Under the pieces are notes generated by a model. That model did not search any database, was not told the DNA's origin, and worked only from the letters and a program-made list of their open reading frames with translations. DNA of 64,000 nucleotides from Haloarcula limicola (GTDB lineage Archaea > Halobacteriota > Halobacteria > Halobacteriales > Haloarculaceae): assembly GCF_010119205.1 (NCBI RefSeq), contig NZ_WRXM01000002.1, positions 240,982 through 304,981 on the forward strand, in the 5' to 3' direction. This document shows positions 53,899-62,490 of the stretch, in pieces. A program made the translations under genes and the position numbers. Positions within the stretch are counted from its first letter, which is position 1. Every line of letters starts with the position of its first letter.

Positions 53899-53942
53899 GT
53901 GAGAAAAGTTTAATACACAAGCCGTGGGCGGAGCGTGTGACG

Positions 53943-54200
53943 ATGCAGAAATTGCAAAATCACGATGGGTCAGGTGTAGTGACGATTCCGAAAAACGACC
54001 TCGAACGGGATGGACTACTCGACGAAGGCGGCAATCCGGTCAGCGATACTCACATCGCAGTTGAACGACTCGACGAGCGAGTGTACGTAGTGCGGATGTG
54101 TGATGGAAATATTCCCGAATTAGCCGACTGTGACACGATTCGACGTATTGCCGCCGAACGGATTCTCGAAGAAGACAACCTCAGACTGAGAAAAAAGTAG
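53943..54200 (+). CDS. AbrB/SpoVT-like regulator diverging from the structural operon
   Basis: An 85-aa protein with MQKLQNHDGSGVVTIPKNDLERDGL, the swapped-hairpin AbrB/MazE fold signature, and a C-terminal helix (TIRRIAAERILEEDN). Such proteins bind DNA as dimers. Its place, 148 bp from and divergent to the first structural gene, makes it the best candidate to control the particle genes. The ATG at 53943 follows its TATA by about 30 bp. Confidence 0.72.
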   Translation: MQKLQNHDGSGVVTIPKNDLERDGLLDEGGNPVSDTHIAVERLDERVYVVRMCDGNIPELADCDTIRRIAAERILEEDNLRLRKK

Positions 54201-54329
54201 TAAGTTCTTCTCTATTTGGCCGATAATATACGAAGAAACACTCAAGTAGATTTTTCAATCAGCTACATTATCCACACCGTACAATGCGGAATCTTATACT
54301 TAGTGAACACATACAAGTTGATAGCCAAT

Positions 54330-54938
54330 ATGTCTGAGACTTCCGAGATTCTAGAGCGTGCAGAAAGAACACTACGAGCCTCATACGCTGGGTTAGAAAC
54401 GTTTAAAAATAATAATGGAGAAGCGAAATTCATTGGATTTCGAAACGCCGTAACAATGGGTAGGTCTGTTACTTTTGTCCTCCAAAATCTAAGCTCAACT
54501 GAAGATAGTTTTGATGAGTGGTACGACAAACGAGTTGATGTCCTGAAAGAAGATCCTGCCTGTCAAAGGATGGTCGAACTTCGTAATAAAATTGAGAAAG
54601 AAGGTGACGAAGGTGTCACGAACTATGTAAAGGCAAATGGTACTGGAAGTCAGATACTTGGAGAGCTAGGCAGAAATAAACCATCATGGGCTGATGGGAT
54701 TTTTATCGCAGACCAGTATGGTGGTAGTGGATATACTATTGAGCATTCAGACACTCCAAACGAAAAATATTATGTTGACTTTGATAACGAGTATGTGGAT
54801 TTTGGAGTATATACCCGAAAAGATAGCGAGACGAAAGAAAGAATTGACGCTGAAGATGACCTCGAGTATTATATACGGTTGCTGGCTGAGTTAGTGGATG
54901 ACGCGAAGAAAGAGTTCGGACAAAGTCATTCTAACTAG
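54330..54938 (+). CDS. HEPN-like protein with degenerate active site, AT-rich
   Basis: A 202-aa protein. Residues 1-95 are helical and resemble a HEPN-like family (FIGFRNAVTMGRSVTFVLQN ... WYDKR ... VELRNKIEKEG). In relatives the last motif reads RNxxxH; here it is Arg85-x4-Lys90, so RNase activity is doubtful. The C-terminal part (about 105-200) is beta-rich and acidic. AT-rich codons match the other cargo genes. Confidence 0.6.
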   Translation: MSETSEILERAERTLRASYAGLETFKNNNGEAKFIGFRNAVTMGRSVTFVLQNLSSTEDSFDEWYDKRVDVLKEDPACQRMVELRNKIEKEGDEGVTNYVKANGTGSQILGELGRNKPSWADGIFIADQYGGSGYTIEHSDTPNEKYYVDFDNEYVDFGVYTRKDSETKERIDAEDDLEYYIRLLAELVDDAKKEFGQSHSN

Positions 54939-55175
54939 AACCTCCTGAAGACCTTCATAGAGAGGTTGTCCACGACTCCCCCCGGTCACACGTCGACAAG
55001 AACCGAATCCCGAATATGAACACGAGCGCATACTACGTGTGTTCACCAACGACCCATCGCAGTCGCCTCGACGCCGCTCACTCCGCAGCGAGATACCCGA
55101 TTTTCCGGTAGTTTATATACTGCGTCGGTTTGAGTGACCGCAAAATCCTAGGATTTCTGCCTCGTGTTCACGAGC

Positions 55176-55457
55176 ATGGCCGACAACGCGCCACAGTCAG
55201 TCCGAATCCGAACCGGCGAAGGGAACGAGTATCGCCTTGACGCCATCGATCGAGCCGCCGGTCGTTATGACAGGAACCGAAGTGACGCCGTCGCCTGTGC
55301 TTGTGATGATGCCGTTCGGTTACTCGACGCTATTGAAGACGTACTCGGTCGGTCAGACCTTACTCACAACCAACGCGAAGAGATCGCTACACGGTTTGAT
55401 CGCGCTGCAAGTGTCAACATAGAAGTCGGGCTCTCAACTCAGGTCGGTGAGAAGTGA
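55176..55457 (+). CDS. Small DNA-binding-like protein (DUF7692-like)
   Basis: A 93-aa protein (MADNAPQSVRIRTGEGNEYRLDAIDRAAGRYDRNRSDAV...) of a haloarchaeal family I recognise (DUF7692, from memory); the RIRT strand followed by two helices suggests a ribbon-helix-helix regulator. A GTTTATATAC TATA box lies about 60 bp upstream. Confidence 0.68.
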   Translation: MADNAPQSVRIRTGEGNEYRLDAIDRAAGRYDRNRSDAVACACDDAVRLLDAIEDVLGRSDLTHNQREEIATRFDRAASVNIEVGLSTQVGEK

Positions 55458-55926
55458 GAAGTCGTTTCACAGGGAATCATACACGCTAAGTACGCTACTT
55501 GACCAGCAATCTCAGCCGGTTTAACCAGTCACGATTTTATTTCTTCGGGACGACCAGACATTGGTGTATAATAGATAGGGAAACTACGAGAGGTGAAAAA
55601 TATCTAGTATTATGATTCGTTAGCTAATCTTTTTTATCCACTTCTTACGTACAAGCACAGTCCTTATTTTGTCATGTTTTGAGGGATTAAGCAATCGCGA
55701 TTCACACAAACCCTTACAGAGATAAGCTACACCACTTCTATAATCTTCTGGGATAGGGTTTCCTAAGGAGGGCAGTCTAACTCGTACCTTCTACGCTGAC
55801 TCAGATTTCTGGTAGAGGAATAATTGAGAGATCTTCATGGCCATCTAATCTGAACTATTCTTATTTTCACTTTCACTCAGGTTTCTTTGCATTTATAGTT
55901 CCGACTGATAACCAGTCCGCTAAGCG
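55458..55926. other. AT-rich gene-free region next to orc1/cdc6, candidate origin
   Basis: 469 bp without a convincing gene, markedly AT-rich (for example TCTTTTTTATCC near 55628), directly upstream of an Orc1/Cdc6 gene, where haloarchaeal plasmid origins usually lie. I could not find clear ORB-type repeats by eye, so the origin call rests on position and composition. Confidence 0.35.
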
Positions 55927-56922
55927 ATGATAAAAGATGCTACAGCTCTCCGTCACGGGGCTGTTCCGCAGGATTTGTACCATCGAGATGGACAGATTGA
56001 CCACATCTCCTCGATACTCGACCCCTCGAGCTTTGAATGGGCAGAGGACGTCTGTATCTTCGGCCCTTCTGGGGCTGGGAAAACGACGATAGCGAAGTAC
56101 GTCCTGCGCGAACTTGAACGAGAGATATTGGATATTCGCTGGGGCTACGTCAACTGTATGGCCGACAACACGGCCGCGAGCGCGATTTACAAACTCGTCC
56201 GTGATCTCGGACTCGGGGCCGACCTCCGCGAAGGTGTTTCGACATCAAGGATGCTTGATCGACTCAAACAGTTCGACGGCCAGATTGTCGCGGTGCTTGA
56301 CGAGGTCTACTCCGTCGAGGAGCGTGCTGTGCTGGCGCTCGAAACGGTGCCGAATGTCTCGCTGGTCGCTATCACGATTGACCAGGACGAGTGGTTCACG
56401 GCGCTCAGCGCACAGGCGAAGTCGCGGATGCAGTGTGCAGCAACGGTACGACTGGAAAAGTACCATCATCACGAACTGGTCGATATCCTCAATAGCCGCG
56501 TTTCACACGGTCTCAGGACCTCTCGGGTTGATAGCGAGGCGGTCGAGTACATAGCGGACCTCGCCGCTGGGAACGCCCGAAAAGCGATAGCGACCCTACG
56601 TCATGCCGCTGTCCATGTTGGGGATGGTCATACCGAGCAGTTGGACGTCAGCGTGGTCGAGGCGATCTCGGACGACGTTGACGGCGAGCTCCGAGATAGG
56701 AACGTCCGCTCGCTTGGATCACATCACCGCCTACTACTCCGTCTCATCGAAAACGCGGGCAGTATTGACGCCGGAACGCTTCACGCCCGCTACGATGATA
56801 GCGCTCAGGACCCGAAAAGCCGCTCTACACGGCACAGATATCTGAATGATCTTCAGTACCGAGACCTCGTTGAGATTGATGGCGATGGCCGTGGTTCGAC
56901 GTACCATGCACTCCGCAAGTAA
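55927..56922 (+). CDS. Orc1/Cdc6 replication initiator of the element
   Basis: A 331-aa AAA+ initiator: Walker A GPSGAGKTT (residues 46-54), Walker B VAVLDEV (Asp125-Glu126), an AGNARKAIATL sensor-2 arginine region near 215, and a C-terminal winged helix (about 255-331; RHRYLNDLQYRDLVEIDGDGRG). It is shorter than chromosomal Orc1/Cdc6, as usual for virus and plasmid copies. It indicates that the element can replicate outside the chromosome. Confidence 0.86.
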   Translation: MIKDATALRHGAVPQDLYHRDGQIDHISSILDPSSFEWAEDVCIFGPSGAGKTTIAKYVLRELEREILDIRWGYVNCMADNTAASAIYKLVRDLGLGADLREGVSTSRMLDRLKQFDGQIVAVLDEVYSVEERAVLALETVPNVSLVAITIDQDEWFTALSAQAKSRMQCAATVRLEKYHHHELVDILNSRVSHGLRTSRVDSEAVEYIADLAAGNARKAIATLRHAAVHVGDGHTEQLDVSVVEAISDDVDGELRDRNVRSLGSHHRLLLRLIENAGSIDAGTLHARYDDSAQDPKSRSTRHRYLNDLQYRDLVEIDGDGRGSTYHALRK

Positions 56923-57078
56923 GCTGCGACACTCCGCTGTATTCCATATCGGATTTCTTCTTTCTTATATACTATTTCTAGGGATTCAACTATACCGGAG
57001 ATGTGCGGACTGACTATTTGTGCTTTTATCAAATATCGTCGATATCCGCAGCGGTAGGCTAAATACAGCGTCTCGGTA

Positions 57079-59766
57079 TCAGCTCATCCGTCTTCGGAAG
57101 TTGGCAGTGATGATGTCGTTTTCAGTTTTGGTTATCTCCTCGGACAGATCCTCAAAGTCAACATCCGCGAACTCATCGTCATCGAATGCGATCAGAGCAC
57201 ATAGCTCTTCGACGAGGTGAGCTCTATTCTTCGTGACAGTATCGTATGTCCACTCATCTGCTAGGTCACTCATCTCCTTTCTCTGCTCCGCCAACTTGTC
57301 ATTAATCTCTTCGCAGAGTTCGTCGGCCGAGTCGGCCTCACTATCAAAGCGATCCCGAATATTTGTCCAGTCTACCGCTTCCTCTTGCTCATCTCCATCG
57401 GCTTCATTAAGCGCGTCCAGTTCGTTACGCCCTGCTTCTAACTGAAGGTAGTTCTCGAGTGAACCAGTATACGGGAAGAAAAGATTCTCACAGATGTAAG
57501 TACTCGTGGTCATCTCACAGAAATCGGTCGTAGCTTTGTAGGTACGGGCTTTCTCGTCGAAGAGTTTGTTTCCTATGCTCAGATTCCCAGTATAATGTAA
57601 TAGTGTCAGGTTTCCAATATCGTTCTGGTAATGTTCAGCGATTTCTTCCAGCGTGTCGTCAGCCTCATCGTCTATGAACGACTCGACCATGTCTCCAACT
57701 TCTGTGCCTTCATGTGTTTTGAAGAATTTCTTGAACCACACGTACTCGTCGTCTGCGCCAGATCGTATCGGCGATTGTGGGAAGATATGTTCGAGGTGGA
57801 CGATATCTTCGTTTAAATTCAATCGACGCAGGACCATGTCAGAGTCACTCCCGGAGAAATTCTCAGAGACGATTTTCCGGAGTATTTGCTTACCCCACTG
57901 TTTTCGCCATTTGGACTGGTAAAGTGCTTCAACAAGCGACTCGCCGACAGCGCTCGGGTCATCCGTTTCGATATCGGTAAGTGACTCGATTACGTCGCCA
58001 TTAATTCCTCTCTTATGATACTCCGTAATAGCTGATGAGTAAGCACGGTCTCTGGTGTGGGTATCCATCGAGGCAAATTTTCGTATCGCCATCGACTCAA
58101 TGGCCCGAAGAAGGTCCTTCAATCGCTGCTGCTCGGTAATATCATTTTCAACGATATCGTGATAGAACCCGAGTACCAATGGTTCCCAGATGCTGGTATC
58201 GGCTTTCTGAAGTCTAGCAATGATCCGATCAGCCTCATACTCGATCGCCTCATTTCCGCTGTCACCTAGGTCTATGCCTTCATTATTGATGTCTGTGATG
58301 TCGTTGTAATACTTCGAATATCGGCTCAACTCATCAAGAAAGTCCTTGGCATCACGCGTTGACGTGAGGTGACTTTCAAGCCTCGCGTCAGAACTCTCGC
58401 TGGGATTCTGAACGAATGCCTCAAGAAGGTGGTCTCTCAATTCTCCCCGCGAGTTAGCCTCACCCTTTGTAACGAAGTACGTACGGAGGAATTTGATGAT
58501 ACGGTCGTTCCCGAACTCGTCGACAATATTTTCCCACTTGTCTACGTAGGCATCTCGTTCAGGATCACCTCGGAAGCACGCAACAATTCGGGTACGCATA
58601 ACATCTGCTTTCTTAAGTTCCATACCCCGATCATTTAGAATCTCGAATATCCTCATTAGAAGTCGGGGCTGATTATTCTGGACTTCGAAGTATCCGACGC
58701 GGAAAGAGTGGAGAATGTAGTTCGTAACATTAATCAGAGAATATATTTTTTCTTTATCGCTGTCGTATTCAGCAAGCCGATTAGCAATTTTGTTATCAAA
58801 GTACAGATAGCACTCGATAAAGTTTTGATTTTCGTCGGATAATTCGACTTTGTTCTGTAGCAACTCTCGAGCGAGGTCGCCATTTACATTAATTTCAGGT
58901 GGCTCGTCTGCTTCAGACCCAGATTCGTCTTCCGTTTCATCGACGTTACTTTCTTGGCCTTCCTCTACGAGCAGTCCATTATCATTGACGCTTCCTGCTT
59001 GCGCATTCGTTAGATTTGGGCGACCAGTTTCCCCATCAGGGTAGAATTCATCATTATCAACAGCACGAAGATACGTTTCCGCGTCAATATCAAATGCATC
59101 CAGGAATTCACTAACTCTGATTGCGTCATATTTCGTGTTCCCATGAACCCGGTCACATTTGACGAGATATTTTAGCAATTCCTCCTTACCAGTCAACATT
59201 GCAGTAAAGAACGACTCATGATGGCGATTCGGGATAAGTGAGACGTTTTTCTCTGTTCCAACACCGGTATCCCGGTAGACCAATTCTTCGACATTCGTGA
59301 CTTCGCCTCCCAGATCTGCATAAAGATCTCCCTCATTTAGATGGTGGTGCATGTGATCTGCGATGATTTTGAAGAGCACCGTGAGGGTCGTGATCCGCTG
59401 TTGGCCGTCAATGATGTCGTATAGCTCTTCGATATCATCTTCCTCTATGCTATCGATGTCTTGCTCCGCGAAAAACATCGAACCGAAGAAAATATCGGTA
59501 ATTGTTGGCTCTGCCGAGCTACCGTTCGCTGTGTATAGTTTGTCTATTTCTTCCCATAATTCCTCCCACTGCTCTTCTTCCCACTGATAACCTCGCTGGT
59601 AATCTGGAATCCGGAAGTTCCGCTCGAAGAAGGCATTGAGAGTTTTTTTCTCGATCGTAATCGCTCGATCAGTAATATTATTGACAAGGGCGTGAACAGG
59701 AATCTGGTTTTCGCCACTTGCGCTCCCTGTGAACTTGATGATTTTCTCTCCAATTGGGGATGGCAC
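57079..59766 (-). CDS. Single-chain GmrSD-like (DUF262 + DUF1524) type IV restriction protein
   Basis: An 895-aa protein. The DUF262 ParB-like domain shows IPDYQRGYQW (53-62), FFGSMFF and the nuclease/NTP motif IIDGQQRITTL (118-128). The C-terminal DUF1524 HNH-type domain has HLEHIFPQSP (from residue 657) and IGNLTLLHYTGNLSIGNKLF (about 717-736). GmrS and GmrD are fused here, as in many relatives. The family cuts modified phage DNA, so it probably excludes competing viruses. A TATA (ATAAAAGG, 59791-59798) about 25 bp before GTG 59766 suggests a leaderless message. Confidence 0.87.
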   Translation of the reverse strand: MPSPIGEKIIKFTGSASGENQIPVHALVNNITDRAITIEKKTLNAFFERNFRIPDYQRGYQWEEEQWEELWEEIDKLYTANGSSAEPTITDIFFGSMFFAEQDIDSIEEDDIEELYDIIDGQQRITTLTVLFKIIADHMHHHLNEGDLYADLGGEVTNVEELVYRDTGVGTEKNVSLIPNRHHESFFTAMLTGKEELLKYLVKCDRVHGNTKYDAIRVSEFLDAFDIDAETYLRAVDNDEFYPDGETGRPNLTNAQAGSVNDNGLLVEEGQESNVDETEDESGSEADEPPEINVNGDLARELLQNKVELSDENQNFIECYLYFDNKIANRLAEYDSDKEKIYSLINVTNYILHSFRVGYFEVQNNQPRLLMRIFEILNDRGMELKKADVMRTRIVACFRGDPERDAYVDKWENIVDEFGNDRIIKFLRTYFVTKGEANSRGELRDHLLEAFVQNPSESSDARLESHLTSTRDAKDFLDELSRYSKYYNDITDINNEGIDLGDSGNEAIEYEADRIIARLQKADTSIWEPLVLGFYHDIVENDITEQQRLKDLLRAIESMAIRKFASMDTHTRDRAYSSAITEYHKRGINGDVIESLTDIETDDPSAVGESLVEALYQSKWRKQWGKQILRKIVSENFSGSDSDMVLRRLNLNEDIVHLEHIFPQSPIRSGADDEYVWFKKFFKTHEGTEVGDMVESFIDDEADDTLEEIAEHYQNDIGNLTLLHYTGNLSIGNKLFDEKARTYKATTDFCEMTTSTYICENLFFPYTGSLENYLQLEAGRNELDALNEADGDEQEEAVDWTNIRDRFDSEADSADELCEEINDKLAEQRKEMSDLADEWTYDTVTKNRAHLVEELCALIAFDDDEFADVDFEDLSEEITKTENDIITANFRRRMS

Positions 59767-60038
59767 AACAATACATCAGAGTGGTCGGAAATAAAAGGTC
59801 CTGTTGAGACCCACCGTTGCTGATAAATTAAACCCAGACGGTCGTGGCGAATCGCCAGACATAACTTGATTTCACGAGTTCAGGGACTGATTTCGAATAG
59901 GAGATATCGGTAACGAACTGACTGGGCTATGGGGAGTACGGAAGACCTCCCCGTCGTTGATGGACGGATTCCGTTTGGGACGGTGGTTCTCACGACCAGC
60001 GGATGGCTGTGGGCATGTTCCTACAAACACTAATGGAA

Positions 60039-60347
60039 CTACTGTAGTTGCTTTCGAACCTTGTCAATATATTTTGATTTAAGTCGGTGTGATACGTGCT
60101 TGGTGTTGCTATCGATTTCGTCCTCGTCCACCCATTTGATTTCAGTCATATATTTTGGGTATCTTGAATTGCTACGGAAGACGCCATTCATACCATTTCT
60201 TGTAAGATCGATGTTATAGTCTTGTTTTAGTCGTTTTCTTATTTCAACACCCCAGAGAGCCTCACCATCGGCATCTGCCAGCACCTTCAGCATCGCTTGT
60301 TGTTTTGTTGTCAGGGTCGTCAAATCCTCTATCACTTCGTCGGTCAT
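60039..60347 (-). CDS. Winged-helix-like protein upstream of the GmrSD-like gene
   Basis: A 102-aa basic protein (MTDEVIEDLTTLTTKQQAMLKVLADADGE...) with a helix-turn-helix (ALWGVEIRKRLKQDYNIDLTRNGMNGVFRS) and a lysine-rich end. A TTATAAAA element at 60373-60380, 26-33 bp upstream, fits a leaderless start. It could control the restriction gene 0.3 kb away; the 272-bp gap 59767-60038 holds only that gene's promoter. Confidence 0.66.
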   Translation of the reverse strand: MTDEVIEDLTTLTTKQQAMLKVLADADGEALWGVEIRKRLKQDYNIDLTRNGMNGVFRSNSRYPKYMTEIKWVDEDEIDSNTKHVSHRLKSKYIDKVRKQLQ

Positions 60348-60839
60348 ACCAACATCTTCTGGCCGATAATGCTTATAAAAATCTATTTTTATAGTATAAT
60401 AAAAAGTTGAAATATTTTCGGGTTTGGAATTCACCAGGCAAAGTCTCGCGTCGAGGTTCCAAATCGTGCTTGCCCCCCACCCGAGACCAAACATCACCAC
60501 AAACAGTGCGTGTTCTCTGATGTATCGGTGACCGATACGCGCTCTGTATGCAGCACGATCGCTGAAACTTATCACCTACGGAGGGTTTCAACAGACCTAT
60601 TCGTTTGTAATCCCATAAGAGGCTGCGATTCACTCCGTCCCACGTATCTCCCAACTACATCCCACTACAAACCACCAGACACCGGTACTTCGTCCTATTC
60701 GTCCCACCTTCGTTCCATGACGGTCTGTCGGCGTTTGAAGGGGTTGAATCGCTAATTCTCTCGTCGTTACGGGCTGTAATTTCACTTCGTCCCACGCACA
60801 CGCCCCAGCGCTTTTAGACCCGTTCACGTCGGCCGGATT
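60348..60839. other. Gene-free region with repeated TTCACTYCGTCCCACG words
   Basis: 492 bp with no convincing gene. Two 16-bp direct repeats, TTCACTCCGTCCCACG at about 60629 and TTCACTTCGTCCCACG at 60781, differ at one base, and a shorter TTCGTCCCAC lies between them near 60698. The second copy is followed by the TATA (CTTTTAGA, 60811) of the next gene. Possible regulator or iteron sites. Confidence 0.4.
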
Positions 60840-61109
60840 ATGGCATTGCGCAACTGCCGGACGGTGAGTGGGGTACTCGGGCCGCAGAACGAAGCGAAGG
60901 AACACGTCAATCTTGACGCGTCGGACCACGACGCTCCGATATTCGCTCAGCATAACGATGATGCTGAGCGCTGGACCTTCGGCGTCGAGGACGGTTCGGC
61001 GAGCCTCATCAAGACAATCGAGGCCGACGACGTGGTCGTACTCCCCAAGGTACCACCGTGGGCCGAGACCGTGCTGTTCGGCGTGGGTATCGCGGAGACC
61101 GACGCATGA
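60840..61109 (+). CDS. Small hypothetical protein
   Basis: An 89-aa protein (MALRNCRTVSGVLGPQNEAKEHV...) with a beta-rich middle (RWTFGVEDGSASLIKTIEADDVVVLP). The TATA about 26 bp before the ATG indicates a leaderless transcript, which supports it being real. No family recognised. Confidence 0.5.
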   Translation: MALRNCRTVSGVLGPQNEAKEHVNLDASDHDAPIFAQHNDDAERWTFGVEDGSASLIKTIEADDVVVLPKVPPWAETVLFGVGIAETDA

Positions 61110-61207
61110 GCGCTGTCGAAAACCGGCCGCCGGCCGACGGAGGTGGGGGGAGAGACGTCGGCCAGTGACCTACGAGGGAATCTTGCGGGTTCCTTTATAA
61201 AATTTCG

Positions 61208-61453
61208 CTATCCATCTCCGTGAAGATACCCCTCTCCGTCGGAGCTAATCCTGTAGTACCCGCGTTTCACACGCTCGACATAATCGTTCTTTGTCAATAC
61301 AGAGAGTCTTCGATTCACTTCATCCCGCGATTTGTCGATGTTAATAGCAATCACTGCAGGCGACAGTATAAGGCTGGATTCCGACAAAATCTCCAGAATT
61401 CTGTCGTCAATGGGCAACTGCATCCACTCCTTCGGGTCCCGAGTCGAAGCCAC
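61208..61453 (-). CDS. PhiH1-repressor-like winged-helix protein
   Basis: An 81-aa protein (MASTRDPKEWMQLPIDDRILEILSES...): helix-turn-helix SPAVIAINIDKSRDEVNRRLSVL, then the wing YVERVKRGYYRIS. This is the size and pattern of haloarchaeal phiH-type repressors. It diverges from the integrase-side genes across about 200 bp that contain a 12-bp palindrome. Likely the lysogeny switch, by inference. Confidence 0.74.
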   Translation of the reverse strand: MASTRDPKEWMQLPIDDRILEILSESSLILSPAVIAINIDKSRDEVNRRLSVLTKNDYVERVKRGYYRISSDGEGYLHGDG

Positions 61454-61517
61454 AATATTTGGTGTTCAGACTCCGGACACATATCAGATTTGAATAATGA
61501 ATTGGTGTGGAATATCT

Positions 61518-61529
61518 CATGAATTCATG
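61518..61529. promoter_or_regulatory. Palindrome beside a TATA box, candidate repressor operator
   Basis: CATGAATTCATG is a perfect 12-bp palindrome 5 bp before GTTTATACC (61535-61543), the TATA box for the rightward PadR-integrase genes. It lies in the gap upstream of the winged-helix repressor. Confidence 0.5.
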
Positions 61530-61653
61530 CAAATGTTTATACCACAGCCTCATTAATCCATGTGATACAGGTCGACGCGATGCTCCCTCGGGATGTTGCG
61601 CCTCGAAGAAAGGGGTGCGACGCCGTGTGCCAGCACGGGCGTCGCGTCGGTCT

Positions 61654-61893
61654 ATGCAGGACCGCATGCACGCACACGAGATTCGGGGACTTGAAACCTC
61701 CCTATGGTTCGACAGCGAATCGACCGAGAAACAACCCCCTAACGGCATTTACGAGTGTCACAAGGGGACGTGCCCGACCTGCGGCGAGGCCATCGACGGA
61801 CTCGACGCTGACCGGCGCACGACTGTCCGTCCGTGCGGACACTCCGTGTCTGAGCGGACGCTGACGCTGATTACTGGAGATACCCATGAGTAA
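61654..61893 (+). CDS. Zinc-finger microprotein before the PadR-like gene
   Basis: A 79-aa protein: the C-terminal part GTCPTCGEAIDGLDADRR ... RPCGHSVSERTL gives a Cys3-His zinc site. Start is uncertain: ATG 61654 is the best supported, although the frame is open from 61507. Its end overlaps the next gene by 8 bp. Confidence 0.5.
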   Translation: MQDRMHAHEIRGLETSLWFDSESTEKQPPNGIYECHKGTCPTCGEAIDGLDADRRTTVRPCGHSVSERTLTLITGDTHE

Positions 61894-62350
61894 CGACGAC
61901 AACACTTCGATAGAGGAGAGTACCGACTGGACCGACCTGACTGGCTTTCAGCGCGACCTGCTGGTGGCTATCAACCGTATCGAGACACGCGACGACGATT
62001 CCGAGCCCTACGGCCTGGGTCTCCGCGCCGAGCTGGAAGAACTCGGATACGACCGCGTGAACCACGGCCGGATTTACCCGAACCTCGACACGCTCGTCGA
62101 GGCGGAACTGGTCGAGAAGACGGAGCTGGACGACCGGACGAACAGCTACACGCTGACTGGCGAGGGCGTCAGTATGCTCCAGCGCCGAGCGCGTCAGCTA
62201 GCAGAGCTGTGTGACTTGCCCGTGGCGATCGCTATGGACGGCGGCCGCGAGATCGAGGAGTGGCACCACTGTGTCTGCGGCGCTCGGTACCGTTCTCGGT
62301 CGGCGGCACTTCGTTGCTGTGGGGATCGGTTTGGAGGTGAACAGGCGTGA
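61886..62350 (+). CDS. PadR-like transcriptional regulator with C-terminal zinc motif
   Basis: A 154-aa protein. Residues 20-110 form a PadR winged helix (GFQRDLLVAINRIET ... GRIYPNLDTLVEAELVEKTEL ... YTLTGEG). The last 40 residues carry HHCVCGARYRSRSAALRCCG, a CxC...CC cluster that may bind metal. It is common directly upstream of haloarchaeal integrases and probably regulates integration genes or the lysogenic state. Confidence 0.78.
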   Translation: MSNDDNTSIEESTDWTDLTGFQRDLLVAINRIETRDDDSEPYGLGLRAELEELGYDRVNHGRIYPNLDTLVEAELVEKTELDDRTNSYTLTGEGVSMLQRRARQLAELCDLPVAIAMDGGREIEEWHHCVCGARYRSRSAALRCCGDRFGGEQA

Positions 62351-62490
62351 CGGCAATCGACTGGCCTGCTGGCTTTGAGCGGACGGACTCGGCCCGTCGA
62401 GAGCCAAACCGGAACTTCGAGGCGACGCTGGCACAGACAACAGAAGATATCGGCGTCGCGCCTGGTGGAGTGGAAGGGAGGACGCGATGA
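62347..62490 (+). pseudogene. Truncated N-terminus of a haloarchaeal J-domain-like protein
   Basis: A 47-aa frame from GTG 62347 (VTAIDWPAGFERTDSARREPNRNFEATL...) coupled by GTGA to the PadR gene and by ATGA to the integrase. The WPAGFERT ... NRNF opening matches, from memory, much longer haloarchaeal proteins that end in a DnaJ domain. Here only the first third remains, so it is either a remnant kept as a translational bridge or a shortened functional peptide. Confidence 0.45.

Noticed and set aside
60373-60654. 93-aa minus-strand frame in the 60.3-60.8 kb gap
   Set aside because: It spans the AT-rich promoter of the winged-helix gene, has no domain and overlaps the direct-repeat region.
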